A stretch of DNA of 64,000 nucleotides from Sarcomyxa edulis (GCA_009761415.1 QUOL01000011.1:868001-932000), one strand, 5' to 3'. Positions 24,818 through 36,959 are shown, counted from the stretch's first letter. The notes: a model not told the origin generated them from the sequence alone. Program-made: numbers and translations.

Positions 24818-25654
24818 AGTGTGGATTGTAGCGTGTCAGTCACGGTGTCATTATCGATTTAGAGAGATTATACCCTGGAAACTTCGAGGTGTGTGCGAAG
24901 AAAAGACTCAAAACGTGACCGCGGACTAGTCTCTTATAAACAGACACCAACCATTCGTACGTGGTGTTGGGCCTTGGCGTGCCAGTGTGTGCGGGGAAAG
25001 GAACACGTGACCGCAGAGTCTCACGGATGTCCATATCCGAATCGGGACGCGTCTTTGTTTTCTCAAATAGGCCGTTAGCTTCAAGTTTAACGTTTTGCAT
25101 CTCGATTCTCGATTCCGATTCATTCTTGGTGTTTAGCGATGGCTGATATTCTCATGACACCACACAGGATGCAAGAATGTAGATGGCGTTTTTCCTGCGG
25201 TTGCATCAAAGTACAAGGCGCGTCATGCGTGGCACAACCCACCCTCTCGAAATAGAGAAAATTCTAAAAGTACCCGGCCCAGCGGCCCATATGCATTTCC
25301 CATTGTGTATCCATTCTATTCATCAAAGAACTCACTCGACATTGTCTTCAAAGTAGGCTCTCGTGTCCACGTACGTATATATCGGTTACCCCAAGGGCCT
25401 TGATAGATGGGTGGGTAAATATACCCCTCGGAAACACCGTTACTGAGTACTGAGCCCTTCGCCCCACTGGTAGCGTGCTGAATGATTCTCCTTTTGACCC
25501 GCCTTGTGCCCTTTTCCTTTCAAAGACCTTTATAACGTCAACCGTTGAGCGACTGCGCTCTTCATCATACTAGTTCAATCCTCTTTCTCTTTTCGCTTCC
25601 TCACTCGAGTCATTCCTTTCACACTCCGTACGGTGTGCCCATATCACCCTGAGA
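24818..25654. other. intergenic, no gene seen
   Basis: This is the 3' region of MFS copy 2 and promoter of the next gene. A TATAAC at 25531-25536 lies about 120 nt before the ATG at 25655 and is preceded by a pyrimidine-rich stretch, common in fungal promoters. The several small open frames overlap one another and look like chance. Confidence 0.4.
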
Positions 25655-26219
25655 ATGTCTCCCTCCCGCACACCACTCGTGATGGTCGTTCTCAGCATAC
25701 TCGTCATTTTGATATCCAGTCCCTGCTTCGTAATGCCTGGTACGCCTTTTCTTTTCTTTACTGTGCGCACGCTGATTGCTGATGTGCGTTGTAATTGCAA
25801 CAGTATCTGCAGTACCTTCACCTCAGTTTGGACGACCTTATCTGCATGTCCTTCCGATAGACAAGCTTCCTGCGAGCAGCGTTACGAGCTCTGCCTCTGC
25901 TCAGAGCACCATCATCCCGACTGCTACGACCGTGGCCGATGCGACGAGCACTGATGTATCGACGTCAGTAGTAGCTGCTGGAGAATCTTCTGACGATGCT
26001 GATGCTTCCGTGAGTAACCTGTCTGTTCTTGGCTACTTTAACACGCTCGCTTCACGATAACAACTGACCTTCCTTTGTTTCATTTTTGTGCCACAGGTAG
26101 AGAACTCTGACACCACCACGTCTGCTCAGCAAACAAACGGTGTATCCCATCTTATACCCTGCGGCAAACTAGAGATCACGTTTGCTCTTGTCTCGACCGT
26201 AATTTATCTTTCTATTTAG
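25655..26219 (+). CDS. small secreted or GPI-anchored-like surface protein
   Basis: Three exons (25655-25739, 25804-26009, 26097-26219) sum to 414 nt, 137 residues. It begins with a hydrophobic signal (LVMVVLSILVILISSPCF), then a mature part rich in Ser, Thr, Ala and Val, likely heavily O-glycosylated. It ends with a short hydrophobic tail (ITFALVSTVIYLSI) directly at the C-terminus, as in GPI-anchor signals. A small residue before the tail could be the omega site but none is assigned. No cysteine framework or known domain. Likely a wall or plasma-membrane surface protein. Confidence 0.65.
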
Positions 26220-26613
26220 AGGGACACCATCGTACATCACTGCAAGGACGCCTGTCCCTCCTCACTGTCTTTACCCCACTTCACCTTCTGACTACTTATA
26301 CATGATATATGGCTGGCCATAATCCTTTCCGATCTACTTACTTACAGAAATCTCGCACCTAATCAACTTATCTGTATCGCTATCAATCGACACCTATACT
26401 GTATTGCCTCTCCGCGCTCATCAATTTACGTATCGTATATATCATACTTACTGTTCACCCTCGAATGCGTACCTACTTCCAGTAGTCGAATTTGAAATAC
26501 TGTTATTTGGTCGGGAACCCATTGCAGATGAAAGTAAACACACTCTGTGGCATTGCAAGTACAGTACAGTACACGGAATTGTAAGGCTACACACAGTCAA
26601 GATTGGTTGAGTA
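26220..26613. other. convergent intergenic spacer
   Basis: This lies between the surface-protein gene (+) and the Rqc1/TCF25 gene (-). No coding pattern is seen. Confidence 0.4.
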
Positions 26614-29560
26614 TCAGTCCACTCCATCTCTATCTACAGGAAGATCATCACCATCCTCCTCTTCCGAAGAATCTGCAGGAACAGCGTTACCACCCCAGAA
26701 ACGACCTAGTATGTTTCTCAATAACCGCACTGGCATTGGCTAGAATGAACAGTGTGTGCATTAGCGAAGGAGGAGAGCACAAATGCATATAAGAAAAACT
26801 TGCAGCAACATAGTCATCATCCTCGTCTTCATCATCTTCTTCGCCCTCTTCACCGTTTTCTGGATCGTCAACGACACGGTGGCGTTCCGGGACTGGTGCT
26901 GGGGCAGGATCAGGAGCAGGTTCGACACCTTCGCCTTCATCATCCGAGAATTCCACAAAAAGCAGCTCCTCTCCAGGCATCTGCCCCGGCATCGGTCGAT
27001 CCTGCAAACCCTCGCCACCCATAGCCTCCGCCAACATCATATCCTCGAGAACATCCTCCGGCATCTGCCCAGCGACTTGTGCGAACTGCAGAATGCCACC
27101 AGGGAACCTTTCGGCTACATGAGGATGGGCGTTGAAAAATGCCTTCAAAGGTGAAACGTGAATAAATTGTTTCCATTTAGGAAGAAAGTCAAACGTACCT
27201 GCAGTTGCCCGCGAAACAACGCATCAGGGATGAGCCTCTCAAGCCTCCTCTCATCCGCCGCACGTTCCTGTCTCGTCCGAGCCCTCAGAGTGAACAAATC
27301 GTCCACTCCCTTGAAAAACTCTTGATCATACGTAGTCACAGAAGTCGGGGGAGGCAATGGATCACAAGCCAACGATTTCGCACTCGTAACGTCTCTCGGG
27401 ATGAACGAGAAGAGACGACGACAGGTTGATTCTAGAACGATGACATGACGGTATATGGCGTATTGGGGGTTGGAGTGGAGGTATAGGGACATGAAGTATC
27501 GATGGCATTCGGTGGTTGGGAGATGGTTCGGAAGGGTGGTGAATTGTTCGTTTACGGTGCTTGCGAACCACGCTGAGTGTTCTTTCCAAAGAGGTGCGGA
27601 GCGTTGGACGTATAGGTGGGAGAGGAGGTGAGCAGCGCCTACTGGTCTCGCCAAATAACTTAGAAAAGTATGTGTGTTAGAGACAGGTCGAAACAGCAAA
27701 GTCATAATCAAATCACTTTGCATCTGTTTCGATTTTGAAAGCTTTGTGGCCGCGTATTGAATTTGGCAACGATAGATCTAATTTGTCAGCCAAGAGGGGG
27801 ACCACAGACGGGAATGATGTTATAGCCTCTTGTAAAGCGGCTGTGCTCGCCGAGTGACTCTGCAACAATATCAATAATCGGGTGTCAGAACTGAATCCTC
27901 GGAGTACCTCACCTGATCTTTTTCGGTCATACGTAGAGCTAGCGCTCTGGCGTAGAGCCATCCTGGAAGCACACTAGGGTTCAGCCGGCTCCGTCCTTTA
28001 TCCCTTCGCGCGGCAAAGTGATCAAAGACATCGAGGAGCCACTGACTCATGCCGGCTTTGGGGGCGAGATAATCGAGATGGAACAGCGCACCGTGGGGGT
28101 CGTTCCACGGATCGAGCGAATATAACAATCGAGCGTACTCGAAGGCAGTCCGGACGCATCCTCTTCGCTGGAGATCACTGGGCCCAAACATCAGTTATCT
28201 ATAACCCTATAGAGTAGGGATATGACATACGCGATTTGACGATGAATAGCCAAGAAGAATGGCCGATTCTCCACATGGTCGAAATCGAGACGGTTTGTGC
28301 CACTGGTGAAATTGAATGCACCGATGAAGGAACGTTCATAGGTGAAGATGGCTCGATCGACGAAATCCACAGCTTGCGCGTATTCTGGAAATACATAGGA
28401 TTAACGTGAATATTGAAACCCAAGTATTGCAGGACTTGCCTTCTCGGTGTTGGTATACTTCTGCTAGCTGTAACAAAGTATCGGCATGCCATGGCAATTT
28501 TCCCAGTAAGTTCCAAAACCCCTCCGGATCTATCTTCAATCGTCATTGTCCATCCACACACCAAAAATACTGCACATGATTGCTCACCACCAGACATCAC
28601 CGTCCGCATGAACGCCATCGTCATACCTTTATACTTTTTACTATATTCCACCGTCCACCACTTCTCATCCTCCTCAGTGTCCCACGAGTGGCGCTCGAGT
28701 TTCTCTTCCACTTCTTCGGGCGATAGAGCTCTGATGGATAACCCTTCTCGCTGCTTAGCGGGCCACCATCCTGGCTGTGGACGGGTCAACTGGGAGCGCT
28801 GATCGCCAGGCTGTCGTCGTGATGGGCCGGACGGCGTTGTTTTGTTGGCCTGGACTACTTTGGCACCGAAGAACTTGCGCATCTCGGCCTCGCTATCGAG
28901 ATGAGGGAGTGAAACAGAGAGTAGTGAACCCAGTGTAGTGTTCGAGGCAGGTGTACTTGACGTCCTGGTGGAGATGCCTTGTAGCTCGGGGTATCTGCGT
29001 ATATCGTAAATGTTGTCCTTCCCTGATATGAGATGGCGATATACGCACTTGACGGAAAGCTCAGCTAGAGCTTTATCTAGCTCATCCTTCCCAGCTTTCT
29101 TTTCCTTGGCTTTAGCCTTCTTGGTCGCCTTTCTCTCGTTTTTGGGAAGCGGAGACTGTGGTGTAGCTGCTCGAGGAGATATGATAGGTGAAGGCGTCGC
29201 GGTATCTCCTACTTTCTTCTTCTTCTTCTTCGACTGTCAAGTGAACATCAGCATCGTCGACAGCTGGTACATCAGATTGCTTTCCGAACTTTTCGAGACT
29301 TTGTGGGTCGAGACGAATCTTCATCGCTATCATCATCTTCCTCCGGCGTAAAGAGCTTGATGAGGGGTGTGAGTAGTACCTCGTGTGCAATTGATCATCA
29401 TACTAACTGCAGAAAACCCTGATCCTCCTCCGATAGCTTTCTTCACGGAAATGGGAGGTTCTTCATCCTCGCTTGAGAGATGAACTTCGTTGGACGGCCC
29501 TCCCAGCGCCTCTAGCTCTTCTTGTTCGCGCTGCTGGCGTTTGTTCAGTCTTGGGGGCAT
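26614..29560 (-). CDS. RQC1: ribosome quality control subunit Rqc1 / TCF25 family
   Basis: The gene starts MPPRLNKRQQREQEELEAL at 29560 and is split by about 8-9 introns. It has a Lys-rich coiled N-terminus, then MRKFFGAKVV and the Trp-rich stretch RPQPGWWPAKQREGLS. YSKKYKGMTMAFMRTVMSGD and DPEGFWNLLGKLPWHADTLL follow, where TPR-like repeats begin. Then come AIFTYERSFIGAF, RRGCVRTAFEYARLLYSLD and DPHGALFHLDYLA, and an acidic tail ending near 26614. This order is diagnostic of TCF25/Nulp1, whose yeast member Rqc1 works with Ltn1, Rqc2 and Cdc48. Together they ubiquitylate and extract stalled nascent chains on 60S subunits. The C-terminal acidic stretch (EEGEEDDEDEDDD) is present. Confidence 0.93.
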
Positions 29561-30455
29561 CACCGCGTGATTCGGGAGGTTCGGATACGGTAAGTTGGAA
29601 CTTTGTCGTCAAAATCTACAGAAAACACCCAGGTAAAGTTTTGAGTCAAACTCAAGGTCTCGGTCTGCCGAAACGTCGATTGACTCATTCTGGAAACGGC
29701 AACAAACTGCAATGAATCTCTTGCTCGGCTAAGTGCTATACACACACTCTCATTCTTTCATGGATTCTCCCATCCTGTTGCAGAAGTCCTGATATACCCT
29801 TGATCATCCCGAATGACCTATCGCAATAAATGGGCTTGGATTTCGGTAACCCGGGCTCGTCAGATTCTCGAGAGATCGCGTCTGTGATACAGGACATCTA
29901 CAGGGCATCGCAGGGCATCCTGATTACAATCAAACTTCACAGTACCATCTCTAGAGTCTAGACGAGCTCTGAGCAAACGATCCCCGAATTTCGGAATACC
30001 GCAAAAGTACAAAAATTGGCATGACGTCTCTTCATTTGGTTCTTGTTTGATCCTAAAGCTCCAGCAGATCGCACCTCAGAGTCACATGACTCCTTCTCGA
30101 CACCTCCGAGTCGGGAGCTCTCGACTCTCGAGAGCTTGCGCATATAATTGCTCGAGAGTCGATGGTCAAGAAGCGTATCTAGCCAACATCCACGTGTTCT
30201 ATCTGGAATGTATTGATTCCTCAATGGTGCATAGTTTCGCAACTGACCTTCGACACCCTCGAGGACCTGGTATTCGAATTTCCGGACGTATCGGTGTAAA
30301 CTGGTGGCAGTCAGCATTTGACATACACGAATTCCGAGAAGTCGCTCGAAATAAATTTCCCAGGCGTATATAAAGCTGTAGAAATCAAACATGGAATCTA
30401 TCTCCCCACCAAGCTCCTCTGATTTTCCACAGCTCCTGTCCATTACTCCACTGGC
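29561..30455. other. intergenic with a 12-bp perfect inverted repeat
   Basis: This upstream region lies between the Rqc1 gene (-) and the broken oxidoreductase (+). A perfect inverted repeat TCGACTCTCGAG / CTCGAGAGTCGA lies at 30121-30132 and 30151-30162, around an A/T-rich loop containing CATATAAT. A 178-codon minus-strand frame (30494-29958) has no homology signal and crosses this repeat; it is rejected as a gene. Confidence 0.45.
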
Positions 30456-31665
30456 ATGTCCTCGACGAATATTCCTCGGACGCAGAAGGTACATATACTT
30501 GTCTCATATTCTTCGACTATCGATCGCCTCCGATATGCTCTCATAGGCCTGAATTGTCGAACATCGCGGTACACCCAAGGATGCCATGGCGTTAAAACCT
30601 ACTGGATCGTCCCGGCAAACTTGGCCAAAGGCGAGATGCTCGTTAAAGTCGAAGCTGCGGCCCTCAACCCATTGTGAGCTCACATAGTTTGGAATATACC
30701 CCCTCTCACCTTATGACAGCGGCTACAAGCTCATGCGATGGCTTCCGAACTGGATCGCAGAACGGCCAGCCTCAACAGAGTTTGACTTCCGGGACCGTCG
30801 TTGACGCGAACGGTTCCGGATTCTCTGACGGAGACAGTATCTTCGGCTGGCTCAACGTTATGGGCTACGCATTCTCAACGCGTCAAGGCACTCTCTCTCA
30901 ATACATCAAAATTCTAGCCCGCATGGTTGCCCGGCGTCCTACCCACAAAACAGCTACGGAGGCTGCAGGAGTCACGCTTGCTGCCATCACCGCATATCAG
31001 GGACTCTACGCCACAGCTAATGTTCAGCCTGGACGAACTATCTTTGTTAACGGCGGGAGCTCGTCGGTAGGCGCGTTCGCTATCCAAATCGCTAAAGCGA
31101 AGGGTGTGAAAACTGTACTAGCTAGTTGCTCGCCGACTAGTGCGGATTTTGTCAAGAGCCTCGGTGCAGACGAGGAAACACTTGGAACGATGTATCCTGA
31201 GCCCGTGTTTGACGCGATTATCGATGCAGGTACGTCTTCTTATATAGTTTCTATCTCTATGTTCGGACTGATTCATAAATAATATCTCGTTTTGTTAGTC
31301 GGATTGGCAGACCTCACCTTGTACACATACAGCGATTTATTTCTCAAGCCAGGTGCTATATTTGCAGCCACCATCCCCCACCCTCGTTCTCTAGCCCTAG
31401 GTGCCTTGTATCAGACCGCGAAACTCATATGGTCTCAAAATTACCTACGATCATCGGAGGAGCTTCTCGAGACTGGAAATTGATCATCGTTGAGCATAAA
31501 GATGAAGATTTGGAGGACATACGTAGGATGCTCGACGATGGCTCGTTGAAGCCTGTCGTGGATTCCGTGTTCGAGTTCGAAGACGCTCTCGGTGCGTATG
31601 ACAGGATCGTGAGTAATCATGCGACAGGAAAGGTCGTGGTTAGAGTTGATCCTGATGCACTGTAG
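30456..31665 (+). pseudogene. broken quinone oxidoreductase (MDR superfamily)
   Basis: The family is clear from GEMLVKVEAAALNP, YKLMRWLPNWIAERPAS, GFSDGDSIFGW, EAAGVTLAAITAYQGLY, FVNGGSSSVGAFAIQIAK (the nucleotide-binding glycine motif) and the C-terminal DRIVSNHATGKVVV. These are the marks of zinc-free fungal quinone/enoyl reductases. The frame is broken several times. After the first intron the expected codon in A-L-I-V-E reads TGA. The frame then changes between ALKPT and IVPANL, between TEFDF and SGTVVD near 30785, and between WSQNYL and PTIIGG near 31445. No intron with proper borders repairs these. Introns at about 30675-30719 and 31230-31300 are normal. Sequencing error cannot be excluded but four defects favour a decayed gene. 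Confidence 0.8.
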
Positions 31666-31885
31666 GCTTTGCTCAGTCGTTTCTTGAGTATGAAAGTCTA
31701 TACTCATATTCATATACTTAAGGAGCCATGGAGAAACTGAAGCTCAACGTAGATCATTGGTTCAGGGTCTGAGTATTTGGGTATATAAAAATCCATACAT
31801 ACAGTTTCGTGGTTTGAGATACATCAATGATCGACAAACTCTTCTGTATTCCATGTCCTGCATGTCCTGTCGTACACATATTCTT

Positions 31886-33379
31886 TCAACGACCAGAGTT
31901 GGTCTGAGCGACAACCTCGAGCAAGCCATTATAAACCTCGTTGCTGAAGCCTGTCCTGCGGAATTCGAGTTTCACGACCTGGAGCTCGCCCCTCTGGTAC
32001 ATAGTCGCGATGTCAACTAGAGGAATCTGAGACCCCTTGCCAAGTTGCGCTGTGTTTTTGTAGACACTCTTCTTAACCTGAAAAAGACAATTCCGCAATC
32101 AACGCAAGTAAGAATGGCTAATTTGTAGGAGAGCGTACCGGAGCAGGAAGAGCCTCAAACTCTGCGGTATCAAGCGTCGTACTAACAGCATATTCATACG
32201 TTCCAATATAGAACCAGTGCGCTTTGCGATTCGTTACGATCTCGGCGGGTTTACGAGTGAGTTTCTCCCAGTCGTACTGCTCCAATCGTATATCTCCGTT
32301 ATTGTCCTTTTCGGGGTAAGAGATAGGTTCCAGAAGGAAACCTCTACCAAGATGTATCATGTTGAACATGAACTCCTCTGCTCCGGCAAGGAGTCTGTGG
32401 TTTGACTGCGGACATAAGACATTAGGCTAGGTCGGAATTCGAGGAGTGAAATAGACACGAACTCTCTTAGGACCTGATCGGTATTGCTTGAGATATTTCC
32501 AAGGTCCTTCTCTGGTGACGAATGGGACCAGAGGGTGGGGACACTCAATCACTGGTGCGGTCGCCTCATCCCACTCCTCCACCAATTTCACCACCGGCCT
32601 GTCCTGAAGTGCACATAGAAGAGTTCACACGACATCGAAAAGATCGCATTATTGTATGTCACTCACTTCTTGATAATCCGTTTGTTCCTGCGATGCTGCC
32701 GCCGAATCCCAAGGATCGGCCGCCGCTGTCCCCCAAGGATCATCCGCAGTCTGTGCAGACTCGTCTGTCGCTCCAGTTCCCCAAGCATCGTTCACAGTCG
32801 ATGAAGACGAAGGTTCACCTTCTGCTGGCGCATCTTCGCCCGTTGCTGTTGATTCCTCTCCACCATTCCAGTCAGATGCAGACGGTTGTACGCCCCAGTC
32901 GTCTGTAGATGGCGCAGCAGGTGTACCCCAATCGTCCGCAGATGGTGCAGCAGGTGTGCCCCAGTCGTCCGCAGATGGTGTGGGGGTACCCCATTCGTCT
33001 GCAGATGGCGCAGGTGTAGGTATACCCCAATCACTTGAAGATGATGCATTTCCAGCCCAGTCATTCAAGTCCGTAGAAGTCTTTTGACTTGGCGGCTTTT
33101 TACGAGGAGCCGGAGCGCCTGCCTTGGGGCCCCTTGGTGTGGTTGCTGGCTGTCCACCGAGTCGACGAATTTCGGCATGTGCTGTTTTAAGCTCGTCTTC
33201 AAGTTTAGCTTTCGTAGCCTGTATATAAACCAAGTCAGAATCCTGTTAGCTAAAAAGGATCGCGTGTTGATGCTTGCCAAGACGCTCTCCAGTTCGGTCC
33301 GGAGGCGTAGGATTTCTACTCCTTGAATTCTTATAATGTCCTGTACGGTATCCGTAGGCAGAACAAGAGTCGTGGACAT
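31886..33379 (-). CDS. conserved basidiomycete protein with coiled coil and Trp-Gly repeats
   Basis: It starts MSTTLVLPTDTVQDIIRI at 33379. A short coiled coil (EILRLRTELESVL joined to ATKAKLEDELKTAHAEIRRL) is followed by a Pro/Lys linker. Next comes a repeat region with seven or eight SADDWGTP-like units (DEWG, DDWG, DDWG, DDWG, SDWN, DAWG, DPWG). After an intron the conserved C-terminal part reads REGPWKYLKQYRSG, then SNHRLLAGAEEFMFNMIHLG, EPISYPEKD, EIVTNRKAHWFYIGTYE and FRRTGFSNEVYNGL. That C-terminal part resembles an Agaricomycete domain of unknown function (possibly DUF6697; from memory, unsure). The first intron appears to use a GC donor (GCAAGC) at 33277. The junction near 32400-32450 could not be resolved cleanly. 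The WG repeats could act as Argonaute hooks or simply as aromatic stickers. Confidence 0.75.
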
Positions 33380-33545
33380 GATGGAGCAAGTGGAAGGAAC
33401 GAGTGCCCCGGTCACGCCAAACCTCGAACATAACGCGTGGTCTCAGATATCGTGACATGATCTTGAACATGGATTACTTTGGGGGGAATAAGGTACAGAA
33501 TTATTTGAAACCCAAGTGATACGCTAACATTAATTATCGCCAGTA

Positions 33546-36500
33546 TTACAGTAGTCTGAGGATCTCTGCTATCTCTTCAGGAGTCTTCTGGATGAGCATT
33601 TCGCAGAAAAGGGAATGGTCGTTTATCGGATGATTGTAAAGTTGTTCAAGAGGCGTTGCAGTACAAAACTTGGTGATTCGGTTCGGGTGTTTTTGCCTTA
33701 CCAGTGCAAAGTATAATGAAATCGATACGATGGAAAGAAAGAGATTGAGGGACACTCACAGACATGGTCGACAGAACTTCTCTCCAGACTTCGTTCTGAA
33801 ATAAATGACATCGAGATGTGAGCGATTCAGTTGTTCTGACAGTGCTTTATGGACACCAGGCATAGCTGACAGCCGAAAGACATATCAGTCCTAAGGATCC
33901 AAGGGCTTTTCGAAAAAATGTTTGAATCTCCTACCGTTCGAAACTCCAGGCTCTTCTGTGACCTGGATGGCCACAGTCTCGGTAGACGCTTCGCCATACG
34001 ACGACGCTACATGGATGAAGATAGACAGCGACGGTTGAGTTGCACGATAAAGCTGTTCATCATGACACTAATTTCAGAAAAATAACGTACCGTCCAGAAC
34101 AGCTGGCTTATTGACAGGGACGAGAGCGATCTCTGGAGAAGCACTTTCTACACCTTTCGACGACAGATGTTGCACATCTGGAATGGCCTCTGTTGAATCG
34201 CTATAAACCAACACTGATGTAGGCTCCGCAGAGATTTCCAGGGTATGAATAAGCTCCGTGCAGAAATTCTTGGGCGATAGTATTTGGAGTTCCGTCAAGT
34301 CGTGATCCTGCGGTGTCATCGAGGTATCAGCTGTCATTTCAGGATGCTCTTCTATTGCCAGATCATGGGTAGGATCATTGAGGACGACGTTTTGATCTTC
34401 GTCCGGTAGCTCGGCAGACTTCTCCTGAATTTCGTGCGGATTCATCGGGTCCTCATCATCGTCATTGAGTGTCAGATCAGTCATTCCTGCAATCGACGAG
34501 TTCGACGAATGGACGAAGAAAAACTTGATATCTTGAGCCAACTCTTGCTTGGTGGACAATTCGTCATGAGAGGTAGCCTCCAGTTTGACAGAGAGATTAG
34601 AAAGGAGCGTGACATGGCTAGTATCAGATGCGTCGTCAGGATATAACAGGTCGCTGTCAAAGACATCAGGTCTCGTAAGTGGTTGGGAAAGAGTATCAAC
34701 AAGGGCGTCTTGCGAGGTGGCATGATTGCCTTCAAGTTCCTCGCGATGATGATTACGCGTGTCCGAGTCCGGGGTCGACTAGGTAAATTTTAGGCACAAA
34801 TGAAGCGGAACACAATCATCGAAGACTATGCTTACAGAACTCGTAGAATCGGTTATCACTGCGCTGCTAATGACTTCGAAGTCGCATTGTGTTGAAACGA
34901 TGTCGAGCGCGGGAGGTTTCTCGTTCTCGATGAAATCGTTCGCAGAGGTCATGTTCTTTATTGTATCCCTCAACTTGGCGTTCTCGTCTCTATACATCTC
35001 GAGCTCTAGACGAAGGTTGGTATTTTCAGCTGCGAGCGAATTTGTCGAAGCCGTAGTATCTGGCGATGCGTAGTTGTTATCAAGTGTGGTAGAATGCCTT
35101 GGTGTAGATAAGACGTCTGTGATGACAGAAGAAAGGGTTGAGGAGAGCGATTGATCATGACGAAGATGCGAAACAGAACAAGAAGTGTTGATTTGCAGAG
35201 TAGGACGGCTGATATAACTAGTATTGCGTTGATAAAAGCTCTGTCGTGCGTCCTCAAGGGTGACAGCACCGCTCGTTGAGGCATTAAGAGCATATAAGTC
35301 TGCCGTCGCGGAGATTCGATGGTCTCGGCTGGTAGGAAGGAGAAGACTGGACGCTGTTTTATAATCGTGATTTGAATCCGACTTGATCGGGGCCTTGAAT
35401 GGGGAGAGGATGCGACTGATGCATTGGTGGGGCGTGGGATCCGTTCTTCGAGAAAACATGACTGTAGACCAGCTAGACCAGCCCAAATCGTACAAACCAG
35501 CATAAATGACATGTTGTGAGAAGTAGGGATGAGTGATCTCTTTCGAAAGATCAACACCCATCCCTTGCCATTGAACCCAGTTCGTCTCCTTTCTGATGAA
35601 TAGACGGTACTGCGGGGAATTGTCGATGTAGAGGTCTCCAGGAGCGCCTAGTTGAGAAGGAGGAGGTCCATGACCCCGATATTGAGAGTAGTTGATATGG
35701 TACATCGTAGCAACAAGTTCTAGTTTGTGTTCTGGTGGAAGGGGCTGCGGTAAATTTTCGACCATGAAGAATTTTGGGAAACATTGTATCGAGAGTTCGG
35801 GCTCAAGAGAGGGTTTGGAAGATACGACAGATACACTAGACCCATTACTCTTCCAAGTGGGCAATACAATTTGACTCCCGACCTCAGAAAACTCGGCGCT
35901 CTCGGTGCTTGCGTCCAACTTTCTCTTCTTGGAAAGACGACGACTTTCAGGGTCGGGGTATTTCCTCTTCCCGTCCGGAAATTGGGGAATCGCTGGTGGA
36001 GGGCTGATGATGTACAAAACAATGTCGGAAGCTGGTGGATATGTACAGTCTTTTGACAGGCAAATAGAAGTAAGCGCAAGCTCTAATAAATACTATGATG
36101 CAAAGACTCACCAGCTATGCTTTTCTGGCGCAAGTTGCGCTTGATGACCCATCCAAAAAAATGTCCTTCAGAGATCCACCACAGAATACGCGTCGGAAAG
36201 ATGGGGTGTGTGAGCGTGTTTTTCGTGGGCCCGGGCCAAAGTTTCCATTCCTCGGTGTATCGTGCATAGAGTTGATGAGCTTCGGTGTCAATGTAAATAT
36301 CGCCTGGATCTCCTATGTTCGAGACTGCAGGGAGAGCGGGAGGGCTAGGTCCACGAAATTCCGTGAAGAACTGTGTTGTCATCGGTGCACGAGAGGTCGC
36401 GTTTGCACCATCTAATTGGTTGCCTACTGGACGTATTCTGGCTTGAAAGGTGCGTCTTGTAGATGATGAAATCCTAGCTTGAGAAACGATTGGTACGGAA

Positions 36501-36571
36501 TGAGCTCCGTATGGATTCGAGGAGCCTGAGTTTGCGTCTGGATTCGTGGGCTCCGAGTCGGACTCAGACAT
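33546..36571 (-). CDS. C1: unknown protein with two GxPGDxYID modules and Cys/His tail
   Basis: ATG is at 36571. Exon 1 holds module A: FFTEFRGPSPP, GDPGDIYIDTEAHQLYARY, EEWKLWPGP, LTHPIFPTRILWW, HFFGWV. The second large exon ends at 34836 and begins with a basic KKRKLD patch. It holds module B: YSQYRGHGPP, GAPGDLYIDNSPQYRLFIRK, WVQWQGMG, ITHPYFSQHVIYAG. A short coiled coil follows (LAAENTNLRLELEMYRDENA). Exon 3 (from 34778) is acidic and disordered. The last exons encode RSHLDVIYF, GEKFCRPCL and FCTATPLEQLYNHP then DHSLFCEM, a possible zinc-binding arrangement. It ends EEIAEILRLL at 33546. The paralogue C2 is at 44732-41522. No known family is recognised. Nuclear location is inferred from the basic patch. 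Confidence 0.75.
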
Positions 36572-36959
36572 GTTCGAAGCGCGTCTCCACTGCGATGAGA
36601 TGTCGAAAGAGATATTTCTTGACGGTATATCGTGTCGATATAGCTTTATGTGCTGCTCAAGGATGCAGGCAGGAAGAAAGGGATCGATGGTATGATAAGT
36701 AGTACTAAGCTCACGGTACGATCCCCGGGCCCTAACTAGGAGTCACGGTACCGTGCGTCCATGGCCACTCTCACTCATCGACGGCACATCTACGCCCAGG
36801 TTTTGGTGAGAATACTCACTCCGATCAGAGTACACGTCTACAGCGATAGCGCTTGAACATCAGTGTAGTAGTTTCTATAGCTTATGAAGGCCCTTTCTCA
36901 TTCAATTCTGCGCTGATTTTTCTGACTCTCTTTCATAGAATAGACGAGGTGCGACTTCT

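Noticed and set aside
29958..30494. 178-codon open frame on the minus strand
   Set aside because: It has no recognisable domain, covers an inverted repeat and the promoter and first codons of the plus-strand oxidoreductase, and its composition is not protein-like.
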